From: an uncultured Prevotellaceae bacterium
GTDB lineage: Bacteria; Bacteroidota; Bacteroidia; Bacteroidales; Bacteroidaceae
DNA length: 64,000 nt
Direction of reading: 5' to 3'
NCBI GenBank assembly: GCA_946406435.1
Contig: CAMJKP010000001.1
Location: 62,001-126,000 of the forward strand
Positions within the stretch are counted from its first letter, which is position 1; the number at the start of each line of letters is the position of its first letter. Below are positions 53,766 through 61,363 of the stretch, one piece after another. The position numbers and the translations under genes are program-made. The notes below the pieces were generated by a model. It did not search any database. It saw nothing but the letters and a program-made list of their open reading frames with translations, and was not told the origin of the DNA.

Positions 53766-54893
53766 CTACTTTATGATTAATTCAAGTGTCCTGTTAATAT
53801 CATCCTCCGAAAGAATATGATGCATTGGAAGACAAATAACTGAATCTGCCATCTTATGTGCATTCGGGAGATTTGCTCTTTCAGCACCTTGGCATCCTTT
53901 GTATGTACTAAACTCAGAAATAAGAGGATAGAAATATCTTCTTCCAAGGACATTTGCCTCCTTCATCTTTGCATACAGCTCATCACGAGTCATGCCATAT
54001 TCCTCTGCGTTGATGAACATTGGCATATAGGCATAGTTGTAATGAAGACTGTCGTTTTCGAATGTATCCTTAAGATATGGATAGAATGATATTCCCTTTA
54101 CATCCTTCAAGGCTTCATAATATGTCTTTGCTACAGCCTTACGTGCTGCAATAGCAGAATCGACCTGCTTGAGATTGAGAAGTCCATATGCAGAACGCAT
54201 CTCGTCCATCTTACTGTTGATGCCTGGAGCAACAACGGTTGTCTCATTATGGAATCCAAAGTTCTTTAGGTCATCGATTCGTTTCTTTGTCTCTGCATCG
54301 TGCATAATCATGGCTCCACCCTCAATGGTGTTATAAACCTTTGTGGCATGGAAGGAAAGAGTGCTCATGTCACCAGCATTAAGGACGCTTACACCATTTT
54401 CCTTAACTCCAAAAGCGTGTGCTGCATCATAGATAACTTTCAGACCATATGTATCTGCAATCTCTTGAATACGCTTCGTATCACATGGCTTGCCATATAC
54501 ATGGACTGGCATAATGGCCGTAGTCTTCGGGGTTATTGCAGCCTCAATCTTCTCTGGATCCATATTACCAGTTGCAGGATCAACATCAACGAATACAGGT
54601 TTGCAGCCATTCCACCAGATTGAATGTGTTGTCGCAACAAAGCTATATGGAGTAGTGATAACCTCACCTGTGATACGTAATGCCTGAAGAGCTGTTAGAA
54701 GTGGTAGCGTACCATTAGTAAAGAGACTGAGGAATGGAACACCAAGGTATTCTGCTAGTTCTTTTTCCAACTGTTTGTGGAACGAACCGTTATTCGTAAT
54801 CCACTTGCTATCCCATATCTGCTGGAGAAGTTCATGAAACTCGTCCAAATTTGGAAGCAAAGGGGATGTTACGGTTATTAATTTATTATCCAT
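53766..54893 (-). CDS. DegT/DnrJ/EryC1/StrS sugar aminotransferase
   Basis: This 375-residue protein has TNNGSFHKQLEKELAEYLGV near 33-52, SLFTNGTLPLLTALQALRIT near 56-75, DAAHAFGV near 155, and the PLP lysine in LSFHATKVYNTIEGGAM near 181-197. Such enzymes transfer an amino group from glutamate to a keto nucleotide sugar. It is likely to make an amino-deoxy sugar for locus A. The 161-base gap upstream contains no gene. Confidence 0.92.
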   Translation of the reverse strand: MDNKLITVTSPLLPNLDEFHELLQQIWDSKWITNNGSFHKQLEKELAEYLGVPFLSLFTNGTLPLLTALQALRITGEVITTPYSFVATTHSIWWNGCKPVFVDVDPATGNMDPEKIEAAITPKTTAIMPVHVYGKPCDTKRIQEIADTYGLKVIYDAAHAFGVKENGVSVLNAGDMSTLSFHATKVYNTIEGGAMIMHDAETKKRIDDLKNFGFHNETTVVAPGINSKMDEMRSAYGLLNLKQVDSAIAARKAVAKTYYEALKDVKGISFYPYLKDTFENDSLHYNYAYMPMFINAEEYGMTRDELYAKMKEANVLGRRYFYPLISEFSTYKGCQGAERANLPNAHKMADSVICLPMHHILSEDDINRTLELIIK

Positions 54894-55054
54894 AATTATA
54901 ATGCAGCTATAAAATATCCTCTAAATATCTCAAAAAGTGAGAGACATACAGATTTATTTTATTAAACGTTTTCTTATATCTATATGCGATATTTGTAAAT
55001 ATATATCATATCGCCCCAAATAAGGACTCTATATGGCGAGGGGGCTTTTTATTG

Positions 55055-55750
55055 TCATTTGTACGAATACCCACCATTAACCTCAATCATACTACCATTG
55101 ACGAATGGATTATCCACGCAGAAACGGAAGGCATCTACGACCTCATCAATTGTGGCAAAGCGATGAATGGCGGTTTTACGATATATGTTTTGCTTAATTT
55201 CTTCAGGTTTCTCTTTCTGCCAAGGGGTCTCAACAAAACCTGGGACAACGGCATTTACTGTAGTGCCTGTTCCTTCAAATTCTTTGACGAGATTCTTACA
55301 AAGGGCATGAACAGCAGATTTTGTTACGCCATATGCGAGAACCGTTGCATGAGGATTGATTCCCATCTGAGAACCTGTGAAGAGGATTCGACTTCCAGCT
55401 GGGATGATTGGGAAGAACTCACGACACATAATATAGTGTGAGTTTACTGCAACCTCCATCATCATATCCCAGTCTTTGTCTGTATATTCTGTGAATGACT
55501 TACGGATACTCATTCCGGCATTACAATGGAGGCAATCTAAATGATCTATCTTGCTCTTCACATAGTTGATGAAACTATATACCTCCTCACGGTTTGTCTG
55601 ATCAGTCTTGATAGCCTCAAAGTTTGCAATATTCTCAGTAAAATCAGGGCCTACATACGTAGCAAATACATAATACCCCTTGCTTATCAACATTTTTGCA
55701 ACACCTAAGCCAATCCCTGATGTGCCACCTGTAACAACTGCGTATTTCAC
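55055..55750 (-). CDS. short-chain dehydrogenase/reductase
   Basis: This 231-residue classical SDR has YAVVTGGTSGIGLGVAKMLI at the start (TGxxxGIG), LHCNAGMS near 75 (NAG motif), a catalytic serine in ILFTGSQ and YGVTKSAVHALCKNLVKEFE near 153-172 with the YxxxK pair. It overlaps the fusion gene by 4 bases. The cytidylyltransferase-oxidoreductase plus SDR pair suggests synthesis of a CDP-activated or reduced sugar or alditol; the substrate is unknown. Confidence 0.9.
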   Translation of the reverse strand: MKYAVVTGGTSGIGLGVAKMLISKGYYVFATYVGPDFTENIANFEAIKTDQTNREEVYSFINYVKSKIDHLDCLHCNAGMSIRKSFTEYTDKDWDMMMEVAVNSHYIMCREFFPIIPAGSRILFTGSQMGINPHATVLAYGVTKSAVHALCKNLVKEFEGTGTTVNAVVPGFVETPWQKEKPEEIKQNIYRKTAIHRFATIDEVVDAFRFCVDNPFVNGSMIEVNGGYSYK

Positions 55751-57090
55751 AATATAGTTACATTTTCCTTTTTGTTATACTTCTCAATTATCTCGGCAAT
55801 CGCAACGCTTTCATGCGTCTGAAGCTTATAGCAATTTCTGCGATTGTTGGCAATCATCGAGATAAACTCCTGTATCTCATATCGTAATCCATCCCCATCA
55901 TAGCTATAGAAAAACTTCTTATTCTTTGTCTGATCTTCATAACGAATCTCAAAATAATCTGTAAGCCACCATGGAGCAGGAACATAGATATAGCCCTTAG
56001 TTCCAGAAATGATGAGGTTTCCTTCCGTCTTAACTCCGATTCCTAACGTTACAGAAGCCGTAGCATGAGGATAGCAGATATTTATCTTGGTATAGACATC
56101 CACATCATTCTCCATCTTTGAATAGAAGTCAACTTTAGTGTAGTCCTTGCCAAGAATCTTTATTATTGACATTAATGTAAGCGGAGAATGCTCATTCATC
56201 GCTCCACCTGCCTGACTCGCATCCAACTCACGTGTTGGTGCCTGAACCATCTTTGATAATGAAGCCTTGACATCAACAACATCACCTATAACCCCACTTT
56301 TAACCAAAGTGGTGATATGGCAGAAAGCTGGGCAATAAGCAGTCTTACTTGCCTCTAACAATACAAGATTGTGTGCTTCTGCATAATCATAGAGTTCCTT
56401 TGCCTGAGATGCAGAAAGAGTAAAAGGAATCTCACAAAGCACATGTTTTCCAGCCTCAAGCGCCTCTTTAGTATATTGATAATGGGTAAGATGCGGAGAA
56501 GCGACATAAACAGCATCCACATCTGCAAGAAACTGCTGATAGTCGTCACTATATGCCTTTAACTGAAACTTTTCAGCAAATGCATCAGCATTTGTCTTAT
56601 TAGGATCAAAAACTGATGTCACCTCTACCCCATTAACGACCTTTGTTTCAGGAACGAATCGATTAGCAATACGTCCAGAACCTACGATTCCGACTCTAAA
56701 TATCTCCTGACTTTCTGCACGAAGCATCGTAGACGAAACGCCCTCAGTACGTGGAAGATACACTACCTTGCAGTATTCATTAAGATAGTCGAATTTTCCT
56801 TCCCAGTCGGAACCTATGGCAAAGATATCAACATCATATTTCTGGATATCGTCAATCTTTTGGCCAAGATAATCCTCTATTATGATTTCATCCGCATAAC
56901 CTGTAGCCTTGACAGCCTCAACACGCTCAAGTACATTATTACGTACATTAAGCTTGCCCCTACCACGATCAAAACTATCACTAGTGACGCCCACAATAAG
57001 GTAGTCACCAAGTTCCTTAGCCCTACGAAGAAGGTTTATATGTCCTTGATGCAGGAGATCGTATGTACCGTAGGTTATGACTTTTTTCAT
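55747..57090 (-). CDS. cytidylyltransferase / Gfo-Idh-MocA oxidoreductase fusion
   Basis: I start at the ATG giving MKKVITYGTYDLLHQGHINL, 5 bases after the upstream stop. The 447-residue protein is a natural fusion. Residues 1 to about 128 are a TagD-like nucleotidyltransferase (HQGH, then TEGVSST); residues about 133-447 are a Gfo/Idh/MocA oxidoreductase (FRVGIVGSGRIANR, then HVLCEIPFTLSASQAKE). The first domain would make a CDP-linked polyol phosphate, the second reduce or oxidise a sugar. The following SDR gene overlaps it. Exact substrates cannot be read from the sequence. Confidence 0.87.
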   Translation of the reverse strand: MKKVITYGTYDLLHQGHINLLRRAKELGDYLIVGVTSDSFDRGRGKLNVRNNVLERVEAVKATGYADEIIIEDYLGQKIDDIQKYDVDIFAIGSDWEGKFDYLNEYCKVVYLPRTEGVSSTMLRAESQEIFRVGIVGSGRIANRFVPETKVVNGVEVTSVFDPNKTNADAFAEKFQLKAYSDDYQQFLADVDAVYVASPHLTHYQYTKEALEAGKHVLCEIPFTLSASQAKELYDYAEAHNLVLLEASKTAYCPAFCHITTLVKSGVIGDVVDVKASLSKMVQAPTRELDASQAGGAMNEHSPLTLMSIIKILGKDYTKVDFYSKMENDVDVYTKINICYPHATASVTLGIGVKTEGNLIISGTKGYIYVPAPWWLTDYFEIRYEDQTKNKKFFYSYDGDGLRYEIQEFISMIANNRRNCYKLQTHESVAIAEIIEKYNKKENVTIL

Positions 57091-57095
57091 GAGTT

Positions 57096-57848
57096 TTACT
57101 TCCTCACGCCGTACTTCTCGCAAGCTTCCTTGTAGGTATCAAGTGAACCGATGTCAAAACGCAGGTTCTCGCCCGTCCCAGCCATTGGCCAGGCGTGCAT
57201 CGTCACGTTATCCACCATATAATGAGCGAGATTACCCGGAGCATCAAAGCCACAGCCATTCTCTATGGCGTGCATAATCATATCTATGTTTTCCTTCTTA
57301 TAGATATAGAATGGCGGAACAGCCCATGTGCTCTTTGGCTCTTGTGGTTTTTCCTCCATATTGAGAACCTTATTGTTCTCATCAAGAACCACAACACCTG
57401 TACGCTGAAGTTTCTCTCTTGAAGGCTGCTTATGGCACATGATACATGGAGTTCCCTTGTCCTTTGCAAAGTCTACAAAACCCTTGAATGAGAAGAAAAG
57501 GAGATTATCGGCAGCAACTACCAACATATCATCATTTACACCAGCCTTTTCTATGGCATACTGAAGATCACGAACAGCACCAAGACGTGTCTCATTAGTG
57601 CTTGTACCATCATCTATGACGGTTATCTTCTTGGTGTAGTGCTGTTCCTTTGCCCAATCTTCAAAGATTGAAGCAAAACGATGATTGGTTACGATGATAT
57701 GCTCGTCAATCTCTGGGATTGTATCAATATCATCAAGCATACGACCAAGAATGGTAGAATCACCAATCTTCAGAAGTGGCTTGGGGAAGTTCTTGGTGAG
57801 TTCGCCAAGACGAGTGGCATAACCTGCTGCAATAACAATATTTTTCAT
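57096..57848 (-). CDS. NDP-sugar nucleotidyltransferase
   Basis: The 250-residue protein has the sugar nucleotidyltransferase signature IVIAAGYATRLGELTKNFPK near 4-23 with the PLLKIGD motif, VVAADNLLFF near 112-121 with the metal aspartate, and TGVVVLDENNKVLNMEEKPQ near 150-169. It activates a sugar-1-phosphate with an NTP. It resembles glucose-1-phosphate-type enzymes, but the base (UTP, dTTP, CTP) is uncertain. It follows the epimerase gene by 8 bases. Confidence 0.88.
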   Translation of the reverse strand: MKNIVIAAGYATRLGELTKNFPKPLLKIGDSTILGRMLDDIDTIPEIDEHIIVTNHRFASIFEDWAKEQHYTKKITVIDDGTSTNETRLGAVRDLQYAIEKAGVNDDMLVVAADNLLFFSFKGFVDFAKDKGTPCIMCHKQPSREKLQRTGVVVLDENNKVLNMEEKPQEPKSTWAVPPFYIYKKENIDMIMHAIENGCGFDAPGNLAHYMVDNVTMHAWPMAGTGENLRFDIGSLDTYKEACEKYGVRK

Positions 57849-57856
57849 ATCAGCCT

Positions 57857-58921
57857 TTATTCTGCAGTTCCATAATATTTAGCATACCATTGAGCAAAGG
57901 CACGGAGTCCTTCGCGAAGGGATGTAGAAGGCTTGAAACCAAAGTCGGTTTCAAGTGGTGTGGTATCTGCATATGTTACAGGTACATCTCCTGGCTGCAT
58001 AGGAACGAGTTCCTTGTGTGCCTCAAAGTCATAATCTGCTGGGAGCACCTTAGCAGCAATAAGCTCTTCCTGAAGAATTGTAACGAAATCAAGAAGATTC
58101 TCAGGAGAGTTGTTACCGATGTTATAAACCTTATATGGAGGAATCGGAAGTCCGTCCTCACCATTCTGCTTCTCAGGAGCGTGTTGCATGATGCGAACAA
58201 CTCCCTCTACGATATCATCTACATATGTGAAATCGCGCTTGCAGTTGCCGTAATTGAATATCTGGATTGTCTTACCCTCACGAAGCTTGTTGGTAAAACC
58301 AAAGTAAGCCATATCCGGACGACCCGCAGGACCATAAACCGTAAAGAAACGAAGTCCCGTTGAAGGGATGTTATATAGCTTTGAATAAGCGTGAGCCATA
58401 AGCTCATTACTCTTCTTGGTCGCAGCATATAGGGAAACAGGATTATCCACCTTATCATCAGTTGAGTATGGCACCTTCTTGTTTGAGCCATAAACCGATG
58501 ATGAAGAGGCATATACCAAATGCTCCACCTCATTATTGCGACAAGCCTCAAGTATGTTATAGAAGCCTATGAGATTAGCCTCTATATAAGAACCTGGATT
58601 AGTTATAGAATAGCGAACACCTGCCTGAGCAGCAAGGTTTACTACAACCGAGAACTTCTCTTCAGCAAAGAGAGTATCAACAGCATTCTTGTCTGCGAGA
58701 TTTGCCTTTACAAATCTCCAGTCACGATTGAGAGCCTCTATCTCTGCCAATCGCTCATGCTTGATGTTCACGTCGTAATAGTCGGATATTGAATCAAATC
58801 CAACCACACGAATATTCTTTACGTCCTTGAACAGACGCTTTACGAGATTACTGCCAATAAAACCTGCAGCTCCAGTTACGAGGACTGTCTTGCCCTCAAG
58901 ATTTACGTTATAGTTTAACAT
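57857..58921 (-). CDS. UDP-glucuronate 4-epimerase-like NAD-dependent epimerase
   Basis: I start at the ATG giving MLNYNVNLEGKTVLVTGAAG; 21 upstream codons look non-coding and would run close to the cassette repeat. The 354-residue extended SDR has TGAAGFIGSN near 16, LAAQAGVRYSITNPGSYIEA near 90-109, SSSSVYG, and YAATKKSNELMAHAYSKLYN near 154-173. The family converts UDP-glucuronate to UDP-galacturonate. It would supply an acidic sugar to locus A; UDP-glucose 4-epimerase activity is an alternative, notable because galactokinase is encoded next upstream. Confidence 0.85.
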   Translation of the reverse strand: MLNYNVNLEGKTVLVTGAAGFIGSNLVKRLFKDVKNIRVVGFDSISDYYDVNIKHERLAEIEALNRDWRFVKANLADKNAVDTLFAEEKFSVVVNLAAQAGVRYSITNPGSYIEANLIGFYNILEACRNNEVEHLVYASSSSVYGSNKKVPYSTDDKVDNPVSLYAATKKSNELMAHAYSKLYNIPSTGLRFFTVYGPAGRPDMAYFGFTNKLREGKTIQIFNYGNCKRDFTYVDDIVEGVVRIMQHAPEKQNGEDGLPIPPYKVYNIGNNSPENLLDFVTILQEELIAAKVLPADYDFEAHKELVPMQPGDVPVTYADTTPLETDFGFKPSTSLREGLRAFAQWYAKYYGTAE

Positions 58922-58960
58922 TAAACAGAAATGTTTTATCTTTTTCTTTTGGCTTCGCCT

Positions 58961-59005
58961 AACATTAATGCTCATTAATAACACATTAATATCGCATTAA
59001 TTTTT
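58961..59005. repeat. inverted repeat flanking the GxxExxY gene (left arm)
   Basis: This 45-base AT-rich arm built from ATTAATG units is the inverted partner of 59504-59547; the first 23 bases pair perfectly and 39 of about 44 overall. It lies 10 bases past the GxxExxY stop. Confidence 0.8.
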
Positions 59006-59014
59006 ATTCAATCA

Positions 59015-59503
59015 TTAATCTTCAGCACATTCATCTGTCCCATTATCGTGATAAAGAAGTTTATTATAGTTCGCATCACAAACAGGTTCCATGTTTTTAT
59101 TTACCAAGAAGCAATCATTACTTTGGGCATCATAAGCCCATCTTTCACCCACTAGTTTAGGCTCTCCAAAATTAATGAGTAAGCCAACAGGCTTCTTTGA
59201 CAAACGCAAATAATTACATAATTGAGCTCGATGCTTGGGGATAATCTGTGTAACAGACTTTAATTCTACAATAATATCGCCAACCACCATGTCCATCTTA
59301 TATTGTTTGTCCAAAACGACACCCTTATAAAAGATTTGGATTGGTTGCTCACGACAATTATCTATCCCATTCATCATCAATTCACGATGAAGTGCTTCTT
59401 GATAAACTGGTTCAAGCAAACCATAATTCAATTTACTATGAACCTCCATTGCTGCCCCTATAATCTTATACACAATATCCTTATATCTACTTAATTCATC
59501 CAT
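59015..59503 (-). CDS. GxxExxY protein (PDDEXK-like nuclease fold)
   Basis: The 162-residue protein carries the defining GLLEPVYQEAL motif near 28-38 and IVELKSV (near 78-84) with the nuclease-like E-x-K. The last 35 residues extend past the usual end of the family. Members are common in Bacteroidota and spirochetes; function is unknown. It is bracketed by a 44-bp inverted repeat whose right arm starts just upstream of its ATG, so it looks like a single-gene cassette inserted between galK and the epimerase. Confidence 0.88.
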   Translation of the reverse strand: MDELSRYKDIVYKIIGAAMEVHSKLNYGLLEPVYQEALHRELMMNGIDNCREQPIQIFYKGVVLDKQYKMDMVVGDIIVELKSVTQIIPKHRAQLCNYLRLSKKPVGLLINFGEPKLVGERWAYDAQSNDCFLVNKNMEPVCDANYNKLLYHDNGTDECAED

Positions 59504-59547
59504 AAAATTAATGCGATATTAATGTGATATTGGTGATAATTAATGTT
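59504..59547. repeat. inverted repeat flanking the GxxExxY gene (right arm)
   Basis: AAAATTAATGCGATATTAAT and onward pairs with 58961-59005. It begins one base upstream of the GxxExxY start codon and ends 26 bases before the galactokinase stop. Confidence 0.8.
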
Positions 59548-59573
59548 ACAGCGGAAGCAAAACGAATTACACG

Positions 59574-60716
59574 TTACACGAACCTCGCCCCATCATCCGG
59601 CTTCACCCAGAACACCTTAAAGGTATTCTCGTACTCCGGATATTGTGCGAGATATTCCTTTGTAAGGGTAGCCTCTATCTGCTCTTTATATGCAGGATCA
59701 ACAAGAGCGATTACAGCACCTTTGAAGCCGGCTCCTGAGAAACGACCGCCATAGACTCCTGGGAGCGGGCGCATGATGTTATAAATGGAGATAAGCTCTG
59801 GCGAACCACACTCGTAGTTATGGATTGACGACTCACAAGAATCGAAGGAAAGCTTTCCAAAGAGTTGGAGATTACCAGTCTCCCATGCCGTAACACCCTG
59901 ACGCACACGACGATACTCTGAGTAGAAATGCTCTGCCCTACGAGCAAAACGTGATGGCATCATATCACGAGTCTTATCAAAAGTATCCTTTGGAATATCA
60001 CGAAGGAAAGTCTTGTCAAAGGTTTTGAGAGGCTGCTCCATATACGCAAGCATATTCCAAGCGGCAGTCTTACACTCAAACACACGAAGGTTATAGTCAG
60101 AATTAACCAATGAGCGTGTAAGCCCTGAGAAGAAAATACCAATCTCGAACTCTGGCATATCTGGATTACGCTTGATTATCCTCCATTCATTACTGTCACA
60201 ATCAAGGAAGAGAAGTCCGTCCTTCTTTCCAAGGGCAATACAAGCCTGATCGAGAAGTCCGTTATTAAGACCTATATACTCACGTTCTGCCTCAGAAGCT
60301 ATCTGTACCACCTCAAACGGCTGTAAAGTTATGCCATTAGCCTTCGCAAATGCCATCACGTAGGCAATAAGTACGGCTGCAGAAGAGCTAAGTCCGCCAA
60401 CAGGCAACGAGCCTTTGAGCACGCCATCTATACCCTTGGTAAGCTCAAAACGCTTCTTGAGGGCATACTTAGCACCACGGGCATAGTCCCCCCAATGCTT
60501 CTCACGAACCTCCGTACGCTTTGCAAGGTCGAAATGCACCTCTCCCTCAAACGAGAGACTTGAGAGATTAACCTGTGCATCCTCACGCACATTAAACCAA
60601 AGGTCAACACCTTTATTTATGGCAAAGCCGGTCACAAGTCCATGCTGATGATCAACATGAGCTCCTAAAGGACATACACGATATGGTGAAAATATATGAT
60701 ACTGATAGTTTTCCAT
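59574..60716 (-). CDS. galK: galactokinase (GHMP kinase)
   Basis: The 380-residue protein has the three GHMP motifs: an N-terminal FSPYRVCPLGAHVDHQHG near 9-26 (variant of GRxNLIGEHTDY), LPVGGLSSSAAVLIAYVMAF near 105-124 (ATP loop), and GRFSGAGFKGAVIALVD near 340-356. It makes galactose-1-phosphate, feeding UDP-galactose; a related sugar such as galacturonate is possible because the substrate motif is not canonical. It is the first gene of the locus A operon, about 205 bases after a predicted start site. Confidence 0.82.
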   Translation of the reverse strand: MENYQYHIFSPYRVCPLGAHVDHQHGLVTGFAINKGVDLWFNVREDAQVNLSSLSFEGEVHFDLAKRTEVREKHWGDYARGAKYALKKRFELTKGIDGVLKGSLPVGGLSSSAAVLIAYVMAFAKANGITLQPFEVVQIASEAEREYIGLNNGLLDQACIALGKKDGLLFLDCDSNEWRIIKRNPDMPEFEIGIFFSGLTRSLVNSDYNLRVFECKTAAWNMLAYMEQPLKTFDKTFLRDIPKDTFDKTRDMMPSRFARRAEHFYSEYRRVRQGVTAWETGNLQLFGKLSFDSCESSIHNYECGSPELISIYNIMRPLPGVYGGRFSGAGFKGAVIALVDPAYKEQIEATLTKEYLAQYPEYENTFKVFWVKPDDGARFV

Positions 60717-60878
60717 TAGCAGGTGAGTAGTTCAAAAAAAAATAGGCATAGTACGATATGACGATATAGTATAACTATATGTCATACAGACAATTAACTT
60801 TTATGTATAAAACGTGAATATTTGCCCAAGAAAAAGGTTCTTTCCTGAGAATTAAAGACTTAGGAGTTCAAAAACGTT

Positions 60879-60894
60879 AACTTGGGAATTTTTA
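60879..60894 (-). promoter_or_regulatory. shared capsule leader element, locus A copy
   Basis: AACTTGGGAATTTTTA (plus-strand reading), identical to 30745-30760, sits 32 bases downstream of the -7 box. A CCCAAG at 60825-60830 could pair with it in the transcript. Confidence 0.6.
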
Positions 60895-60926
60895 TATTAG
60901 TTATCAGTTGACTCCAAAATCGACGA

Positions 60927-60957
60927 CAAAAGTAACAATATTTTCCGAATTATGCAA
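60927..60957 (-). promoter_or_regulatory. Bacteroidota-type promoter of capsule locus A
   Basis: TTG (60957-60955), 20 bases, TACTTTTG (60934-60927) on the minus strand, the same geometry as the locus B promoter. The predicted start is near 60921, about 205 bases before galK. The 647-base gap at 60717-61363 holds this promoter, the leader element, a repeat tract and the divergent GH31 promoter. Confidence 0.75.
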
Positions 60958-61026
60958 GAATGTTTGGTGAAATTTTGCAGAAATGTTAATAAAAAGACAA
61001 TCCATATCAAATATTGCCTTATGACT

Positions 61027-61175
61027 TCCTTGTAACTCCCATGTGACTCCCTACCAAACTCGATGCAACTCCCATTCAGAATAGGACCTCCACCGACTTT
61101 GCACCGACTTTGGTACGGAGGAAGAGCGAAGGCAGAACGAAGGATTAGCGAAGGGAGAGCGAAGGTACATCCTAC
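61027..61175. repeat. tandem imperfect short repeats between divergent promoters
   Basis: Units of about 9-12 bases repeat in three runs: AACTCCCAT-type (61032-61075), CACCGACTTTG (twice near 61092-61112) and AGCGAAGG (four times near 61123-61167). There is no coding sequence here. It could separate or modulate the two divergent transcription units. Confidence 0.6.
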
Positions 61176-61278
61176 CCAAATGCAAGAAAAGCCGGTAAAG
61201 ACAAGGAAAAACAAAGCAAAATTGAGAAGAGTATCAGTATTTGCGAGAAAAAAACAAGGTAGTATAAGGAAAATTTTG

Positions 61279-61286
61279 TATCTTTG
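61279..61286 (+). promoter_or_regulatory. -7 promoter box of the GH31 gene
   Basis: TATCTTTG matches the TAnnTTTG consensus and would start transcription near 61292, about 70 bases before the GH31 ATG. A matching TTTG at -33 is not evident, so the assignment is partial. Confidence 0.55.
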
Positions 61287-61363
61287 CACACAATATTGCA
61301 AAAAGGCAATAGACTATAGGTAAAAAGAGAACTTAAACAAAATACAACATACGTAAGCTAACT

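Noticed and set aside
60897..61301. 134-codon minus-strand frame upstream of galK
   Set aside because: It covers the capsule promoter and the tandem repeat tract, has a low-complexity composition and no recognisable domain.
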